Positions 7,565 through 18,000 of a stretch of 64,000 nt of DNA are shown here, in pieces. The notes under the pieces were generated by a model. The model searched no databases. It saw nothing but the letters and a program-made list of their open reading frames with translations, and was not told the origin of the DNA. Numbering within the stretch: the first letter of the stretch is position 1; each line of letters begins with the position of its first letter. Origin of the DNA: Bacteroidota bacterium (GTDB lineage Bacteria > Bacteroidota > Ignavibacteria > UBA10030 > UBA8401). The position numbers and the translations under genes are program-made. The DNA lies in NCBI GenBank assembly GCA_008933835.1, contig WBUG01000003.1, positions 62,001 to 126,000 on the forward strand. Reading direction: 5' to 3'.

Positions 7565-10500
7565 GCGGGTCCCTCATCATCCGTTTGATGTCGTTGCTGA
7601 AGTCGAAGCCGAAGAGGATGCCGAAGTAGAAGCGCCACTCCTTCCCGTACGACACGGTGCTGCCGTTCTTCGTCAGAGTGAATCCGTCCAGTCCGTACGT
7701 GCCGTTGAAGAAGACGCGGGTCGGATACGCGTACCAGGAGAACGCCTCCAGACGCACTTCGAACCCGGCGTCCTTCTTCACGTCGCGGAGCGTCGTGCCG
7801 GTGGTCCAGGCGTTCCCCGCGTCCGCATGGAATTCTCCGTAGAGCCGGTCGAAATAGAACTGCAGGAACCGCACGTCGATGTTCTCCCAGATCGGGAACC
7901 GGTACGCCGCGTTGAGCGTCGCCAGTTCGTTCCCGCCGATGGCGTAGAACGGATACCCCTTCATCCCCGGAAGACCGCCGGCGTAGAAGTCGAAGAAGTC
8001 GGGCACCGGTGGTCCGAAGATGGTCCCCCCTCGCCCCGTGAAGGAGAGCGTGTGCCGTCCCCACGGCAGCGCGAAATGGTGCGTGTAACGGAGTTCGATC
8101 TTGTGGAAGTTGAACGGCGTCATGCGGGGCTGGAAGCCCGTTTCGGTCGCGTCGTACTCCCCCGTGGCGTTGAACTGGTTCATCTCGTAATCGTACCGCA
8201 GCGCCAGCGATGCGCCGACGGGATTGATCTCGCGTGTCCGAGACGGGACGATCGCCTGCACGTTCCATTGGAGCGACAGGTCGGTCCCGCGGAAGTACGA
8301 TTCGGTGGAGCCCGGAACGTTCTGCGGCGGGTTCGTGGCGTCCCCGGGGATGAGGAACGAACCGATGTCGGTCGAGTAGCGGCTCAGGGTGAAGCCGAGC
8401 GTCAGCACGTCCAGCTCGCTGAAGAGGTGCTGCTTGATGTACAGGTCGAACTCGAGCAGCGAGTAGGTGACGTCGAGCGTGTACCGGCTCAGTCCGAGTT
8501 CCAGGTCGCCGGTGCTTTTCCGGGTGATGTTGTACAGCTCGAGCGAGAAGGTGGGCGAAAGACCGAGCTGGTGGAATCCGATGACGCGGTCGCGGTACTC
8601 GAAGATGACGAACAGGTCGCGCTCCAGTTTGTGGTTGAGCGCCGCACCGCCGAACATCGAGGACTTTTCGATCATGTCCGACGACGTGAAGTAGAGCCCC
8701 GGTTTGAGGAAGTCCATCCCGGCGCTCTTCGTATTGTAGTTGTCGATACGGAGGAACGGGATGACCGCGACGGAGGAGAAGATGTTGCGGTACGTGGTGC
8801 TCTCTCCGGCGTTCAGCGCGGCAGGGTCGTACGCGCGGAGCGCCTTCCAGTCCCATGCGGTGCTTCCGGCCGCGGCGATCGTCGTATCGAGCTCCGGACG
8901 GCGGACGCGTTCCGATCCGGCGTAGTGATTGTCGTATGTCTCCAGCGGTTCAGCGGACCGCAGCAGGTCCACCTTGTATCCGGTGGAGGTGTACGACGCG
9001 TAGACGATGTCGCCGTCGGCGTTGACCGACGGCATGAAGGCCCCGCCGAGCACGTTGGTCAGCTGCTCGGAGGTCTGCCGGTACGCGTCGTACCGGAAGA
9101 TGTTCGGGATGCCGTACACGTCGCTGGTGAAGAAGATGTACCGGCCGTCGCGGGCATAGAACGGATGCCGTTCGTCCGCTTCGGTCTGCATGATGGACCA
9201 GGTCCGCCCGCTCTCCACGTCCGCTCCCATGATGTCCTGCCCGTCGCTGACCGACTGACCGAACACCACCGTCCGGCCGTACGGGGACCAGCGCGGCGTG
9301 TACACCTGTTCGCCGTTCCGGAACGAGGTCACTTCCCGCACAGTACCGCCAAGCGTGTCACAGACGGCGATGTTCGTGGTGCCGTCGCGGCTCACGACGA
9401 AGACGAGCCTCGTTCCGTCGAACGACACAGAGGGATTGTGCGCGCGCAGTCCGTGCGTGAGCCGCTCCTCCTCCCCTTCCGAATCCCCCCCCGTCGCCAC
9501 GACGAAGAGGTCCGAAAGCTGCGAGCCGTTCGGATTGTCGTGCGTGATGCGCGAGAAGTAGATCTTCCGGCCGTCCGGCGACCAGGAGAGCGACGAGCGG
9601 ACGTCGGCGGCGACCTTCCGTTCCGTCCGTGTGCCGGTGTCGTACACGTACAGGGACGAGACGCCGAAGTAGTCGGCGTTCTTGTTCGAGGTGTAGGCGA
9701 TCTTCGTCCCGTCCGGCGAGAAGACCGGATGGAAGTTCCCGAACCCCTCCTCCGCGATGCGTTCCCCCTCCACCCGGTTCCGGAGCACCGGCTCCACCCG
9801 CCGGCGGTAGTCGGCGGTCACCGAATCGCGCCATTCGTCGTACAGCGCCTGGCCGCTCTTCCCGATGACCTGTTCGATGGCCTGGTCGATGGTGACGATG
9901 GCCGGCCCCGCAAGGGCGCGCGAGATGGCGGGGATGGCGTCGTGGCCGTACGTCCGGGAGATGTAGCGCGTGAGATGGAATCCCGCGTTGTACGACGATT
10001 CGTTGCCGAGCGAGGTCTTGCCGAAGTGGCTCATCTCGTTCCACGAGAGCATCGAGGAGTCGAGCGCGTACATCCGCAGGATCATGTCGCGGTGCGAATC
10101 CCAGAAATCGTAGCTGAGCTGCGGCCGGTTGTACTGCGCCACCCCTTCCGCGAACCAGCTCGGGATGACGAAACCGGAGAGCGGGTACGAGACGACGGTG
10201 TTCGGATAGCCGTAGAGCACGTCCTGACGGCGCTCCTCCTCATAGTTCAGCCACTGCAGGTAGAAGCCGGGAAAACGTCGGCCGAACTTCATGGAGGTCT
10301 GGATCTGAACGATGTGGGTGAACTCGTGGGTGATGACGTTCCGCAGCCAGTGGTGCGTTCCGCGCAGATCGAAGTCGAGCGCCGGCGCCCAGATCTCGAT
10401 CTTGTTGTCGTAGAAGTACGCGGCACCGTTGGAGTAGTCGTCGTAATCCTTGATGATGAAGTTGACCTTCTGCTCCGGTTCGTGCCCGTAGAGCGACGTG

Positions 10501-10700
10501 ACCGGACCGTAGATGTCCTCCGCCACCGCGGCGATGGCCCGCGCGGTCCGTTCGGCACCGTCATGGTAGTGGACGAAGAAATGCTCCGTCTCGATGGACC
10601 TCCACACCAGCTCGCCGTGGTTGTAATGGTGCTCGTCCTGCGCGGCGGCGGCGGACGCGAACGTCATGAGGAGCAGGATGGTCGGAAGAGGGCGCATCAT
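7554..10700 (-). CDS. Outer-membrane metalloprotease with beta-propeller and C-terminal barrel
   Basis: A 1048-residue secreted or outer-membrane protein with three parts. After a signal peptide (residues 1-20) comes a gluzincin-type peptidase of the MA family: HEFTH at 125-129 and WFAEGVAQY at 182-190, where Glu185 would be the third zinc ligand. Residues about 320-600 hold at least five TolB/WD40-like blades (FSPDGTKIAYTS, SWSPDGRKIYFS, RWSPYGRTVVFG and others). The last ~400 residues are rich in alternating aromatic beta strands and end in an aromatic-rich segment, as expected of an outer-membrane barrel. The active site appears complete. It lies in the porU/porV cluster but has no PNP-type sorting domain, so it may be inserted by BAM. 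Substrate unknown. Confidence 0.82.
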   Translation of the reverse strand: MMRPLPTILLLMTFASAAAAQDEHHYNHGELVWRSIETEHFFVHYHDGAERTARAIAAVAEDIYGPVTSLYGHEPEQKVNFIIKDYDDYSNGAAYFYDNKIEIWAPALDFDLRGTHHWLRNVITHEFTHIVQIQTSMKFGRRFPGFYLQWLNYEEERRQDVLYGYPNTVVSYPLSGFVIPSWFAEGVAQYNRPQLSYDFWDSHRDMILRMYALDSSMLSWNEMSHFGKTSLGNESSYNAGFHLTRYISRTYGHDAIPAISRALAGPAIVTIDQAIEQVIGKSGQALYDEWRDSVTADYRRRVEPVLRNRVEGERIAEEGFGNFHPVFSPDGTKIAYTSNKNADYFGVSSLYVYDTGTRTERKVAADVRSSLSWSPDGRKIYFSRITHDNPNGSQLSDLFVVATGGDSEGEEERLTHGLRAHNPSVSFDGTRLVFVVSRDGTTNIAVCDTLGGTVREVTSFRNGEQVYTPRWSPYGRTVVFGQSVSDGQDIMGADVESGRTWSIMQTEADERHPFYARDGRYIFFTSDVYGIPNIFRYDAYRQTSEQLTNVLGGAFMPSVNADGDIVYASYTSTGYKVDLLRSAEPLETYDNHYAGSERVRRPELDTTIAAAGSTAWDWKALRAYDPAALNAGESTTYRNIFSSVAVIPFLRIDNYNTKSAGMDFLKPGLYFTSSDMIEKSSMFGGAALNHKLERDLFVIFEYRDRVIGFHQLGLSPTFSLELYNITRKSTGDLELGLSRYTLDVTYSLLEFDLYIKQHLFSELDVLTLGFTLSRYSTDIGSFLIPGDATNPPQNVPGSTESYFRGTDLSLQWNVQAIVPSRTREINPVGASLALRYDYEMNQFNATGEYDATETGFQPRMTPFNFHKIELRYTHHFALPWGRHTLSFTGRGGTIFGPPVPDFFDFYAGGLPGMKGYPFYAIGGNELATLNAAYRFPIWENIDVRFLQFYFDRLYGEFHADAGNAWTTGTTLRDVKKDAGFEVRLEAFSWYAYPTRVFFNGTYGLDGFTLTKNGSTVSYGKEWRFYFGILFGFDFSNDIKRMMRDPHED

Positions 10701-10787
10701 TTCGGGGTCAGTGTTTCGTTGAGGAGGTGTATGAGCGGCTGCACGTCAATCTCGTACGAAAGCATGCGACGGCGAGGGACATGACGC

Positions 10788-13784
10788 TCATTTGATCACC
10801 GCGATCTTGATGATACGGCTCTGCTCTCCGGACGGACCGGAGGCGGTGACCTGAGCGTAATACACGCCGCTTTGCACGTTCGTGACGTCCCAGGCGACCT
10901 CATTGTCGATGCCGGCGTAACCGGTGCCGCGCAGCTTCTGCACCAGCTCTCCCGCCATGTTCATGATGGTGACGGTGACGGACGCCTCCTTCCCGAGGAA
11001 GTAGCGGATGTTCGTCGTGCCGCGGTAGACGGGATTCGGCCAGTTATAGACCAGCGACGGCGGCAGCAGCTCCTCGCTCCTCGGCGCGGGCGTACCGCTC
11101 TCCGCTGCGAAAGAGGAATGAAACCGGTCGCCGAACGGATTGTTCCACACGCTCCGGGACGTATCGAACAGCGCGCCGCTTTCCCAGACATAGACCGACG
11201 TATCGTTCGACGCGGCGACGAGCTTCGTTCCCCACAGCAGCGGCGTCGATGCGACACCGCCGGTCTGCAGCGGGAACCCGTCCACCATCTTTCCAGATGC
11301 GGTGACGGCACACAGTTGGCCGCTCTGTGTCCCGAAGAGGATGACCGTTTCGCCGGTCGATCTCAGCGCGGTCACCGCCGCGCTCCCGGAGATGTTCCCG
11401 CCGTCCGGCGCCGTCAGCGGGAACCGGTCGAGGATGATGCCTCGGTGGTTCACGGCGTACAGCCGCGGACCCGATGCCGTCAGCACGTCCGCCGTGCGGT
11501 CTCCGTTCACGTCCGCCAGCGCGAAACCAGACACCGGCCCGGCCGGAAGCGCGTGCTGCGTGCCGCCGGCGGGGGCGTTCCCCCCGTTGATGTACACCGC
11601 CGGCGCGTTCGTGATGCCGATGAGACCGGAGCGCTGCGCCGCACCGGCGGCCGTGAAGGGATGCCCACCGGAAGTGCCGACGATGCCAAAGGCGTCAATG
11701 CTGTCAGCCGAATACCACCGCGGTGAAGGACCGGCGATGACGCCGATGACCGGCGCTGCGAAGAGCTGCGTGGAATCGATGTTCCACTGTGCCGGACCGG
11801 TCCGTGCGATCTGCACCCGGCGCCCGGACGCGGTGCCGGTGATGACGAAAGCGGTCGAGACCGACGTGTATGTGGCGGCGGGAGAAGTGACATCGCTTCC
11901 GAACGCGGCGGCGAAGAGCGTGTCCGCATTGCCGTCGGCGTCCGCATCGGTGTTCGCGAAGATGACGACGGACTTTGCGCGGATGCCGACGATGTACTGC
12001 ACGGGAGAGCCGGGGATGCGGAACACCGCCGGCTGGAACCGTCCGCCGAAGCGGGAGAAGAGTCCGGTACCGTTCGCGAAGAACGGCGTGAGGTCCTGCC
12101 GGACCGCGTAGATGGAGTCGCCGGAGGTGTAGACGAGTTCGTCCGCGCCGTCGCCGTCCAGGTCCGCGAGCGTCGGCGCGTCATGGTCGCCGCTCGTCCG
12201 GTTCGTCCGCTTGAGCGTCGCCGACAATCGGACCGCACCGGTGGGCTGATACCGGACCGTCATCCGCGGGGACGACGCGGAGAAATCCTGCAGCAGCACC
12301 GAGGTGCGGGCGCGGGAATTGCTGAGACTGTTCGGCTGACTGACGTTCGAAAACTCGTCGGCGAACACCGGGGAAATGTTCCCGGCGAACCAGTAGTCGA
12401 TGGGCGAGCCGTCTTCACTGCCGGAACCGGCGCTCAGCAGGTCGTACGACATGCCGATATCCTGCGAGCCGTCCGCTTCCTCCACGTCCACCCCGCGGTG
12501 CGCCGGATCGGCGTTCACGCTGTTGGAAGCGAGGGTCCGTTCGATGACCGTTTCGTCGATGTGCCAGATGAGCACGCCGCCGCGATAATCGTTCGCACTA
12601 TTGATGAGTCCCGGCAGGCTCCAGTCCGGTTCATCCACGTCGATGACCGTGCCGTACACCGAATCGATGTTCGTATTGGAGAAGAACTCCTCGTCCCGGG
12701 TGAAGGTGCGCGTGATGACGTTCCCCTTCCAGCGCATCGTGACGGTCTGATGGTCCTGCTTCGCGTCGCGCTGCCGGTTCTCCACCAGGAAGTACTCTTT
12801 GGCGCTCACCGGAACGCGGTAGACGGTGTCCGTTTCCGTGAATCCGACGGCGGGCAATGGGAGTGTTGCGGCGGACGACACGGTCACCGGCGTCACCCAG
12901 CCCAGGTACTGCTTTTCCCATGCGCTCGGTTCGGGGGGACAGATACCGGAGAAGCTGAACATCGCCTGACCGTCCATGAGACCGAACCGGCCGATAGCGG
13001 TGCGTCCGGTGCGCGTATCGAACAGGTCCGGCAAACCGAGATGGCTTCCGATCATGCCGGCCATCAGTCCGTTGATGCCGAGCTTCAGGATGAAGTCCTC
13101 ACCGACGGTGGGGATGGCGCGCACTTCCGTTTCGGGAAGGAGGGCGGAATTCGTGATGAAGGCGCCTCCGGAGACCGGAACGCCCGGATACGACGTCCCC
13201 TTGACGGAGCGGAAACCGTTGATGTTGAAATAGAGGGACGGAATGTCGTACGGCGTCGGATCGTATCCGAGGGTGCCGCGCAGGTCGATGTCCTTCCCCA
13301 CGCCGGCATGGAAGACGATGAACATGTCGTACGAGCCGAACGGGAAACCGGGATGGAGCGAGTCCGCTTTGTGCCACGTTTCCTCGATCATCGCCACCAG
13401 CGGAGCGTTGCCGCTGACCGGTGCATAGTGCTGCATCGCGGCGGGGAGCGTGATCACGGGACCGAGCACCGTTCCGTCGACGTGCAGACGGCCGCCGGAG
13501 ACCTTCCGGAAATAGTTCTGCGCGAAGAGCAGATGGTCCGCGAAGTACGCCGAGTCGTGCGGAGGAGCGTCGATGATCGGCGCCGCCGCCGGTCCGAGGT
13601 CGAAGCGGCCGTCGCCCGACGTCAGCGCGGTGATGTCCGTCTGGAACTGCGCCATGACCGCAAGGATGCGCAGCGTATCGGGTGCCGCCGCTGTCACGGC
13701 GGCGCCGACGCGGAGCGGATGCGAGAAGGGGCCGGCCGCGGCGGCGGACCACACGAAAAGGATGAGCGCGGTGAGTTTCATCAT
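10788..13784 (-). CDS. M6-like pseudopeptidase with FG-GAP repeats and T9SS sorting domain
   Basis: A 998-residue secreted protein. Signal peptide at 1-17. Residues about 35-330 match the fold of M6 (immune inhibitor A-like) peptidases, with YDMFIVFHAGVG at 152-163 and SHLGLPDLFDT at 247-257. The catalytic HExxH that should precede LGLPDLF is replaced by GMIGS (243-247), so the zinc site is lost. FG-GAP-like blades (ADLDGDGADELVY, ADVNGDRTADVL) follow. The last 85 residues form a type A sorting domain beginning NWPNPVYRGTTNIRY and ending IIKIAVIK, so it is cargo for the PorU/PorV machinery encoded just upstream. It was probably a protease that became a binding or structural protein. Confidence 0.86.
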   Translation of the reverse strand: MMKLTALILFVWSAAAAGPFSHPLRVGAAVTAAAPDTLRILAVMAQFQTDITALTSGDGRFDLGPAAAPIIDAPPHDSAYFADHLLFAQNYFRKVSGGRLHVDGTVLGPVITLPAAMQHYAPVSGNAPLVAMIEETWHKADSLHPGFPFGSYDMFIVFHAGVGKDIDLRGTLGYDPTPYDIPSLYFNINGFRSVKGTSYPGVPVSGGAFITNSALLPETEVRAIPTVGEDFILKLGINGLMAGMIGSHLGLPDLFDTRTGRTAIGRFGLMDGQAMFSFSGICPPEPSAWEKQYLGWVTPVTVSSAATLPLPAVGFTETDTVYRVPVSAKEYFLVENRQRDAKQDHQTVTMRWKGNVITRTFTRDEEFFSNTNIDSVYGTVIDVDEPDWSLPGLINSANDYRGGVLIWHIDETVIERTLASNSVNADPAHRGVDVEEADGSQDIGMSYDLLSAGSGSEDGSPIDYWFAGNISPVFADEFSNVSQPNSLSNSRARTSVLLQDFSASSPRMTVRYQPTGAVRLSATLKRTNRTSGDHDAPTLADLDGDGADELVYTSGDSIYAVRQDLTPFFANGTGLFSRFGGRFQPAVFRIPGSPVQYIVGIRAKSVVIFANTDADADGNADTLFAAAFGSDVTSPAATYTSVSTAFVITGTASGRRVQIARTGPAQWNIDSTQLFAAPVIGVIAGPSPRWYSADSIDAFGIVGTSGGHPFTAAGAAQRSGLIGITNAPAVYINGGNAPAGGTQHALPAGPVSGFALADVNGDRTADVLTASGPRLYAVNHRGIILDRFPLTAPDGGNISGSAAVTALRSTGETVILFGTQSGQLCAVTASGKMVDGFPLQTGGVASTPLLWGTKLVAASNDTSVYVWESGALFDTSRSVWNNPFGDRFHSSFAAESGTPAPRSEELLPPSLVYNWPNPVYRGTTNIRYFLGKEASVTVTIMNMAGELVQKLRGTGYAGIDNEVAWDVTNVQSGVYYAQVTASGPSGEQSRIIKIAVIK

Positions 13785-13796
13785 AATGGTACGGAA

Positions 13797-13824
13797 GCGC
13801 GGGTCCGCACTGAGCGGCCCGCGC
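13797..13824 (-). other. Strong hairpin between porV and the pseudopeptidase gene
   Basis: GCGCGGG(T)CCGC, a 5-base loop and GCGGCCCGCGC make an 11-pair GC stem with one bulge. No T-run follows on either strand. It is likely a message-stability or partial-termination element that lets porV be made in larger amounts than the genes after it. Confidence 0.55.
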
Positions 13825-13848
13825 GGTGGTCACCGGTGCGAAGTGCGA

Positions 13849-14961
13849 TTACAGCACCCCGCCCCAGAGGATGAGGAAGGTGAACCGGAGCGTGTCGGAA
13901 AGAGGATGATTCTCCTCCTTCGCCGAGATGTAGCTGAAGTCGAGACCGTAGATGTCGTACCGCAGTCCCGCGCCGAACGTCATGAAGTTGCGTCCGCCGT
14001 TCGCCGGGTCTTCGAAGAAGTTCCCCCACCGGATGGCCACCTTCTTGTCGTACCAGTACTCGAGGCCGATGGAGGTGGTGGTGAGCTTCAGGTTCCGGTC
14101 GAGCGAATTGTTCGTGAAGCTGGTGATGATGGACTTGGGAAGTTCGTGCGACGCGCCGTTCGGTTCGCGGTAGATGAGGAGCTTCGCGAAATCGACGGAG
14201 ATGGTGAGGCTGTTGAACTGGTCCTTCATCGGGATGATGCCGAAACCGAGGCGCACCTGCGACGGCAGCGGGTCGGCCTGGTCCGCGTCGATATAGGTGA
14301 CCTTCGGTCCGAGGTTGGTCACGCTCAGTCCCACGCTGAAGTGTTCACCGATGTCCTCTTCCACGAAGGGGATGACGAGCGATTTCGGCTTGTAGAGGAT
14401 GCCGAGGTCGAAGCTGAACGTGTTGGCGATGCCCGAGCCCTTCTCCTGTGCCGTGCCGAAGGGAGAGAGCGAACTGTTGATGTAGCGCAGGTTGGTGCCG
14501 AGGCTGAAATCCTCGGTCAGCGGCATGCCGAAACCGACGGTGACCGCGAATTCGAAGCCCTTGAACCGTCCGATCTCGGTCGGATCGGTCTCCGACGTAC
14601 GGATGAACTCGCCGAGGTTCAGATAGGTGACGCTGGCGCCGAGCGTTCCGCCGTACTCCGGCAGTTCCTGTTTGATGTTGAAATAATCGTAGAAGAGGTC
14701 CGACAGACCGAACTGCGGCAGCCAGTTGGCATGCGTGATGCTCACTTCGCCCCCCTTCTGGAAGCCGAGACCGGCGGGATTCCAGAAGATGGCCGATGCG
14801 TCGTCCGCGATGCCGGTCCCCCCTTCGCCCATGCCGCTGGCGCGGGAGTTCGGGGAGATCATCAGGAACGGCACGGCCGAACTGCCGGCTTGGGCGGCCG
14901 CGTTCTGCACCGCCGCACCCAGCGACAGGAGCAGCAACATCAGCATGATGTGGTGTTTCAT
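13849..14961 (-). CDS. porV: T9SS outer-membrane protein PorV (LptO)
   Basis: A 370-residue FadL-like outer-membrane barrel. PorV picks up cargo from the SprA translocon and delivers it to the PorU sortase. Seen: signal peptide (MKHHIMLMLLLLSLGAAVQ...AQA), then the family signature PFLMISPNSRASGMGEGGTG, IADDASAIFWNPAGLGF, followed by repeated amphipathic strands. The start at 14961 has AAGGAG 9 bases upstream; the frame reads further upstream but without a signal peptide. It lies 67 bases after porU in the same direction, the usual pairing. The PorU adjacency supports true PorV over other PorV/PorQ-family members. Confidence 0.93.
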   Translation of the reverse strand: MKHHIMLMLLLLSLGAAVQNAAAQAGSSAVPFLMISPNSRASGMGEGGTGIADDASAIFWNPAGLGFQKGGEVSITHANWLPQFGLSDLFYDYFNIKQELPEYGGTLGASVTYLNLGEFIRTSETDPTEIGRFKGFEFAVTVGFGMPLTEDFSLGTNLRYINSSLSPFGTAQEKGSGIANTFSFDLGILYKPKSLVIPFVEEDIGEHFSVGLSVTNLGPKVTYIDADQADPLPSQVRLGFGIIPMKDQFNSLTISVDFAKLLIYREPNGASHELPKSIITSFTNNSLDRNLKLTTTSIGLEYWYDKKVAIRWGNFFEDPANGGRNFMTFGAGLRYDIYGLDFSYISAKEENHPLSDTLRFTFLILWGGVL

Positions 14962-15028
14962 GGAACGGAACTCCTTGCTAGTGTTCAATGAAATATAGGT
15001 AATAATCTCTTCTCTTCCCAGCCGTGCC

Positions 15029-18000
15029 TCAGCGCACGACCGCCATCCGACCGAGCGCCTCGCTGGTGAACCGTCCATCCGCCGTCCGTGCTGTCACCTT
15101 ATAGAGGTAGATGCCGTTCCCGACTTCATCGCCGTCGCTGTCCCGGCGGTCCCATGGGATGCGCACGAATCGGTCCGTCACTGCGAACCGTTCGATACGG
15201 TGCACGAGACGTCCCGCCACGGTGTAGAGCGCGATGGTGATGTCCACCGGCGCCAGTTGATTGTGCTGGAACGTGAAGACGGTGGAGGTGCGGACCGGGT
15301 TCGGGAAATTATAGACGTTGTGGATGGCGAGGCCGTCGGACGACGCCACGGTGAACACCGCTTCGGCAGTGTTCGAATTGTTGTAGGCGTCCCAGGCACG
15401 CACCTTCACCGTATGGCTTCCCGGCGAGAGGCCGGACAGGGGATACTCCGCCGCACCGGACTGATAACTGTCGGTCTTCCCTTTATAGTACGGCGTCAGG
15501 TCGACGCTCTTCGGAGCGCCGTCGATCCATGCTTCGATGCGGTGCCCGATGGCGCTGCCGGAAGAGTTGATGCCGCTGCTGTCGGTCAGGTCGGCGATGA
15601 GCACGGGCGAATCGCCCACCAGGTCGCCGGAACGGAACGACGGGGAATCGAGATAGATGCGGATGACCGGACCGAGCGAATCGGCCGGAGCGTCATCGTT
15701 CGTCCCCCCCACGATGAAATTGGTGGAGTACCCCGTGCCGTCGGCCGCTGCGTTGGAGAAGTACACCGACAGCCGCCCTTTCTTGTTCTCGTACGAGATG
15801 TCCTTCGGCACGATGAACGACGCGCTCATCCGTCCGTCGACGATGGAGGCCTCCCCTTTGTAGATGACAGCGCCCTGCTGCACGAACGGCACCGACGGGA
15901 TGGTGGTGATGGTCCGGTTCCGTTCGGAATCGAACACCGTCACGAGCGCCGTTCCCTGGAACGCGGTGACGACCGCTCCGGCGGTATCGCGCACGCTGGC
16001 GGAGACGACCACCTTCTCCAGCGCGCTCAGCGTGTCCTGCAGCGCTGCGGAGCGGTGGTTGATGGAGTCGACGGTGAGACGTCCGGACGGTGCGGCCAGT
16101 GTCAGCGTGGGATCTCCGAGCAGGAAGTACTTCTGCTTGTTCTCCAGTCCGGAGGAGACCTGGTTCTTCGTCAACATCAGAGCGTCGCCGAGGGTCATCA
16201 TCGGCGTTCCGCCGAAGAGGTGCGTGTAGAACGACTGGTTGAGCGCCGCGTTCTCGTGCGCGTACACGGCGCGCGTGGCGCTGAGCACGCCGATGGCGCC
16301 GCCGTTCCGGTTCACCATCACCTCTTCGGCGGAGCTCTGTGCGGTCCCTTCATCGAACCGGCCCCAGTCGCAGGTGGCCGCGACGATGAACGTGAGCCGG
16401 TCCGCGTTCGTGAACTGTGTCTTCACGTCTTCAAGCGTGAGAATGGCTTCGTGCGCCCACACCTTCGGATTCCCGTGGCCGGCGTAGTTCAGGATGAGGG
16501 TGCCGCGATTCACCTGCGAGAGCAGGTCCGCCCGCGCTTCGGGGCGGCGCCGGCCCGAGGAGGCGAACGTCAGCGGATAGTCCTCGGTGTACAGGCGCCG
16601 GACCTCATAGGAACGCGGAATGAGTGAGGTGAGCGTCTCGGAATCGTTCGTGTTGAACACTTCGTTCTGGCTGTCGGTGGACCACAGGTCGTCCGCGACC
16701 ACGGTGATGAGGTTCTTCCAATCCCCCCGGTCGGGCGTGGTCTCGTAGGCGATGATGCGGTCCACCAGCACTTTCGCTTCGGCGGCGCTGCGGGGACAGA
16801 GCCGCCCGTGCGCCAGCGATACGGTGTAGGGAGCGTTGGGATCGAGGTATGCGAAGTAATCCTCGAAATTGAATGTGGAGATCTTGCTGTTGGACTCCGT
16901 CGTCTGCTTCGTCGGCACCCACCACGGATCGTCACCGAGGATGTTCTTGTGGTCGAACGTCGCATCGCCGAAGAAGAGGACGTACTTCGGCCGGACGCTC
17001 CATTGGTCGTACGCGTGGCGGAGGAAATCGCGGATGGAGGCGGGGTCCGGATGCCCGGCGCCGAACTCGTTGAAGATGGAATCCACCGACACCACCATGG
17101 TACGGAGCGGTTTCGGAAGCGATTCTTTGTGCACGCGCAGCCGCTGTGCTTCGGAGAGGAAATCGGCGTGCGTGATGATGACGAAGTCGGCCCCTGCCGC
17201 GCCGTGCAGGTCCGACGTACCGATCTTGACCGCCGTCCCGGGCGTCCGGTACGCCGCCGGCGTCCCGGCCCAGTACCGCCGTACCGCACCCGCGGCCGCC
17301 GAATCGGCGAACGAGACGGTCCCCATCACCTGACCGAGGGATGCCGCGAGCCGGCGCTGACGCCGGTGGTCCGTCACGTCGTACACCGTGATGTCGTTGG
17401 AGGGGAAACCGCTCAGGTCGTAGCGGACCACCCCGCCGGTGTCCGGGCCGGTGAAGGAGAGCTGACCGTTGACCGCGGCGAGACGCTGACGGTAGAAGTA
17501 CCGCACCCAGTCGATGTATCCGACCGAGACCGGACTGCCCGACGTGTAGGTGAACTTCAGCATGCTCCGTTCGTCCGTGAGCGACGGAACGGCGGTCACC
17601 GATTGCTGGAGGTTCGCCGCGTAGTTTCCCGAGGCCGAGTTATACTCCCAATCCTCCAGCCTCGGCACGACCGCATTCCCGATCTGCACGCCCGATTCGT
17701 CCAGGCGGAACGTCGATGAGACCAGGGAGCGGGCGTAGAGGTGGTAGTGGTAGCGGACGGACGTACCGGGGATCTGACCGGAAAGCCTGGTGCCGATGAC
17801 GCGCGAGTCGTTGTCGGAGAAGGGAGCGCTCACCCAGTTGAGCCCCGAGTAGTTGAAGTTGACCTTCTCCTCCTTGAAATACGCTTTCCCCAGCGCCGCG
17901 GTCACTCCCGGTGCGGACGGGAGCGGATAGGAGGCTTCGGCCATGACCGCGGCAGGTGCGTTCGCGCCGACGGCGATGAAGTACACGTTCCGCGTGCTGT

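Noticed and set aside
7242-10784. Plus-strand open frame of about 1180 codons opposite the metalloprotease gene
   Set aside because: Exactly antisense to a gene with HEFTH, propeller and barrel features. Its composition is typical of a third-position mirror frame.
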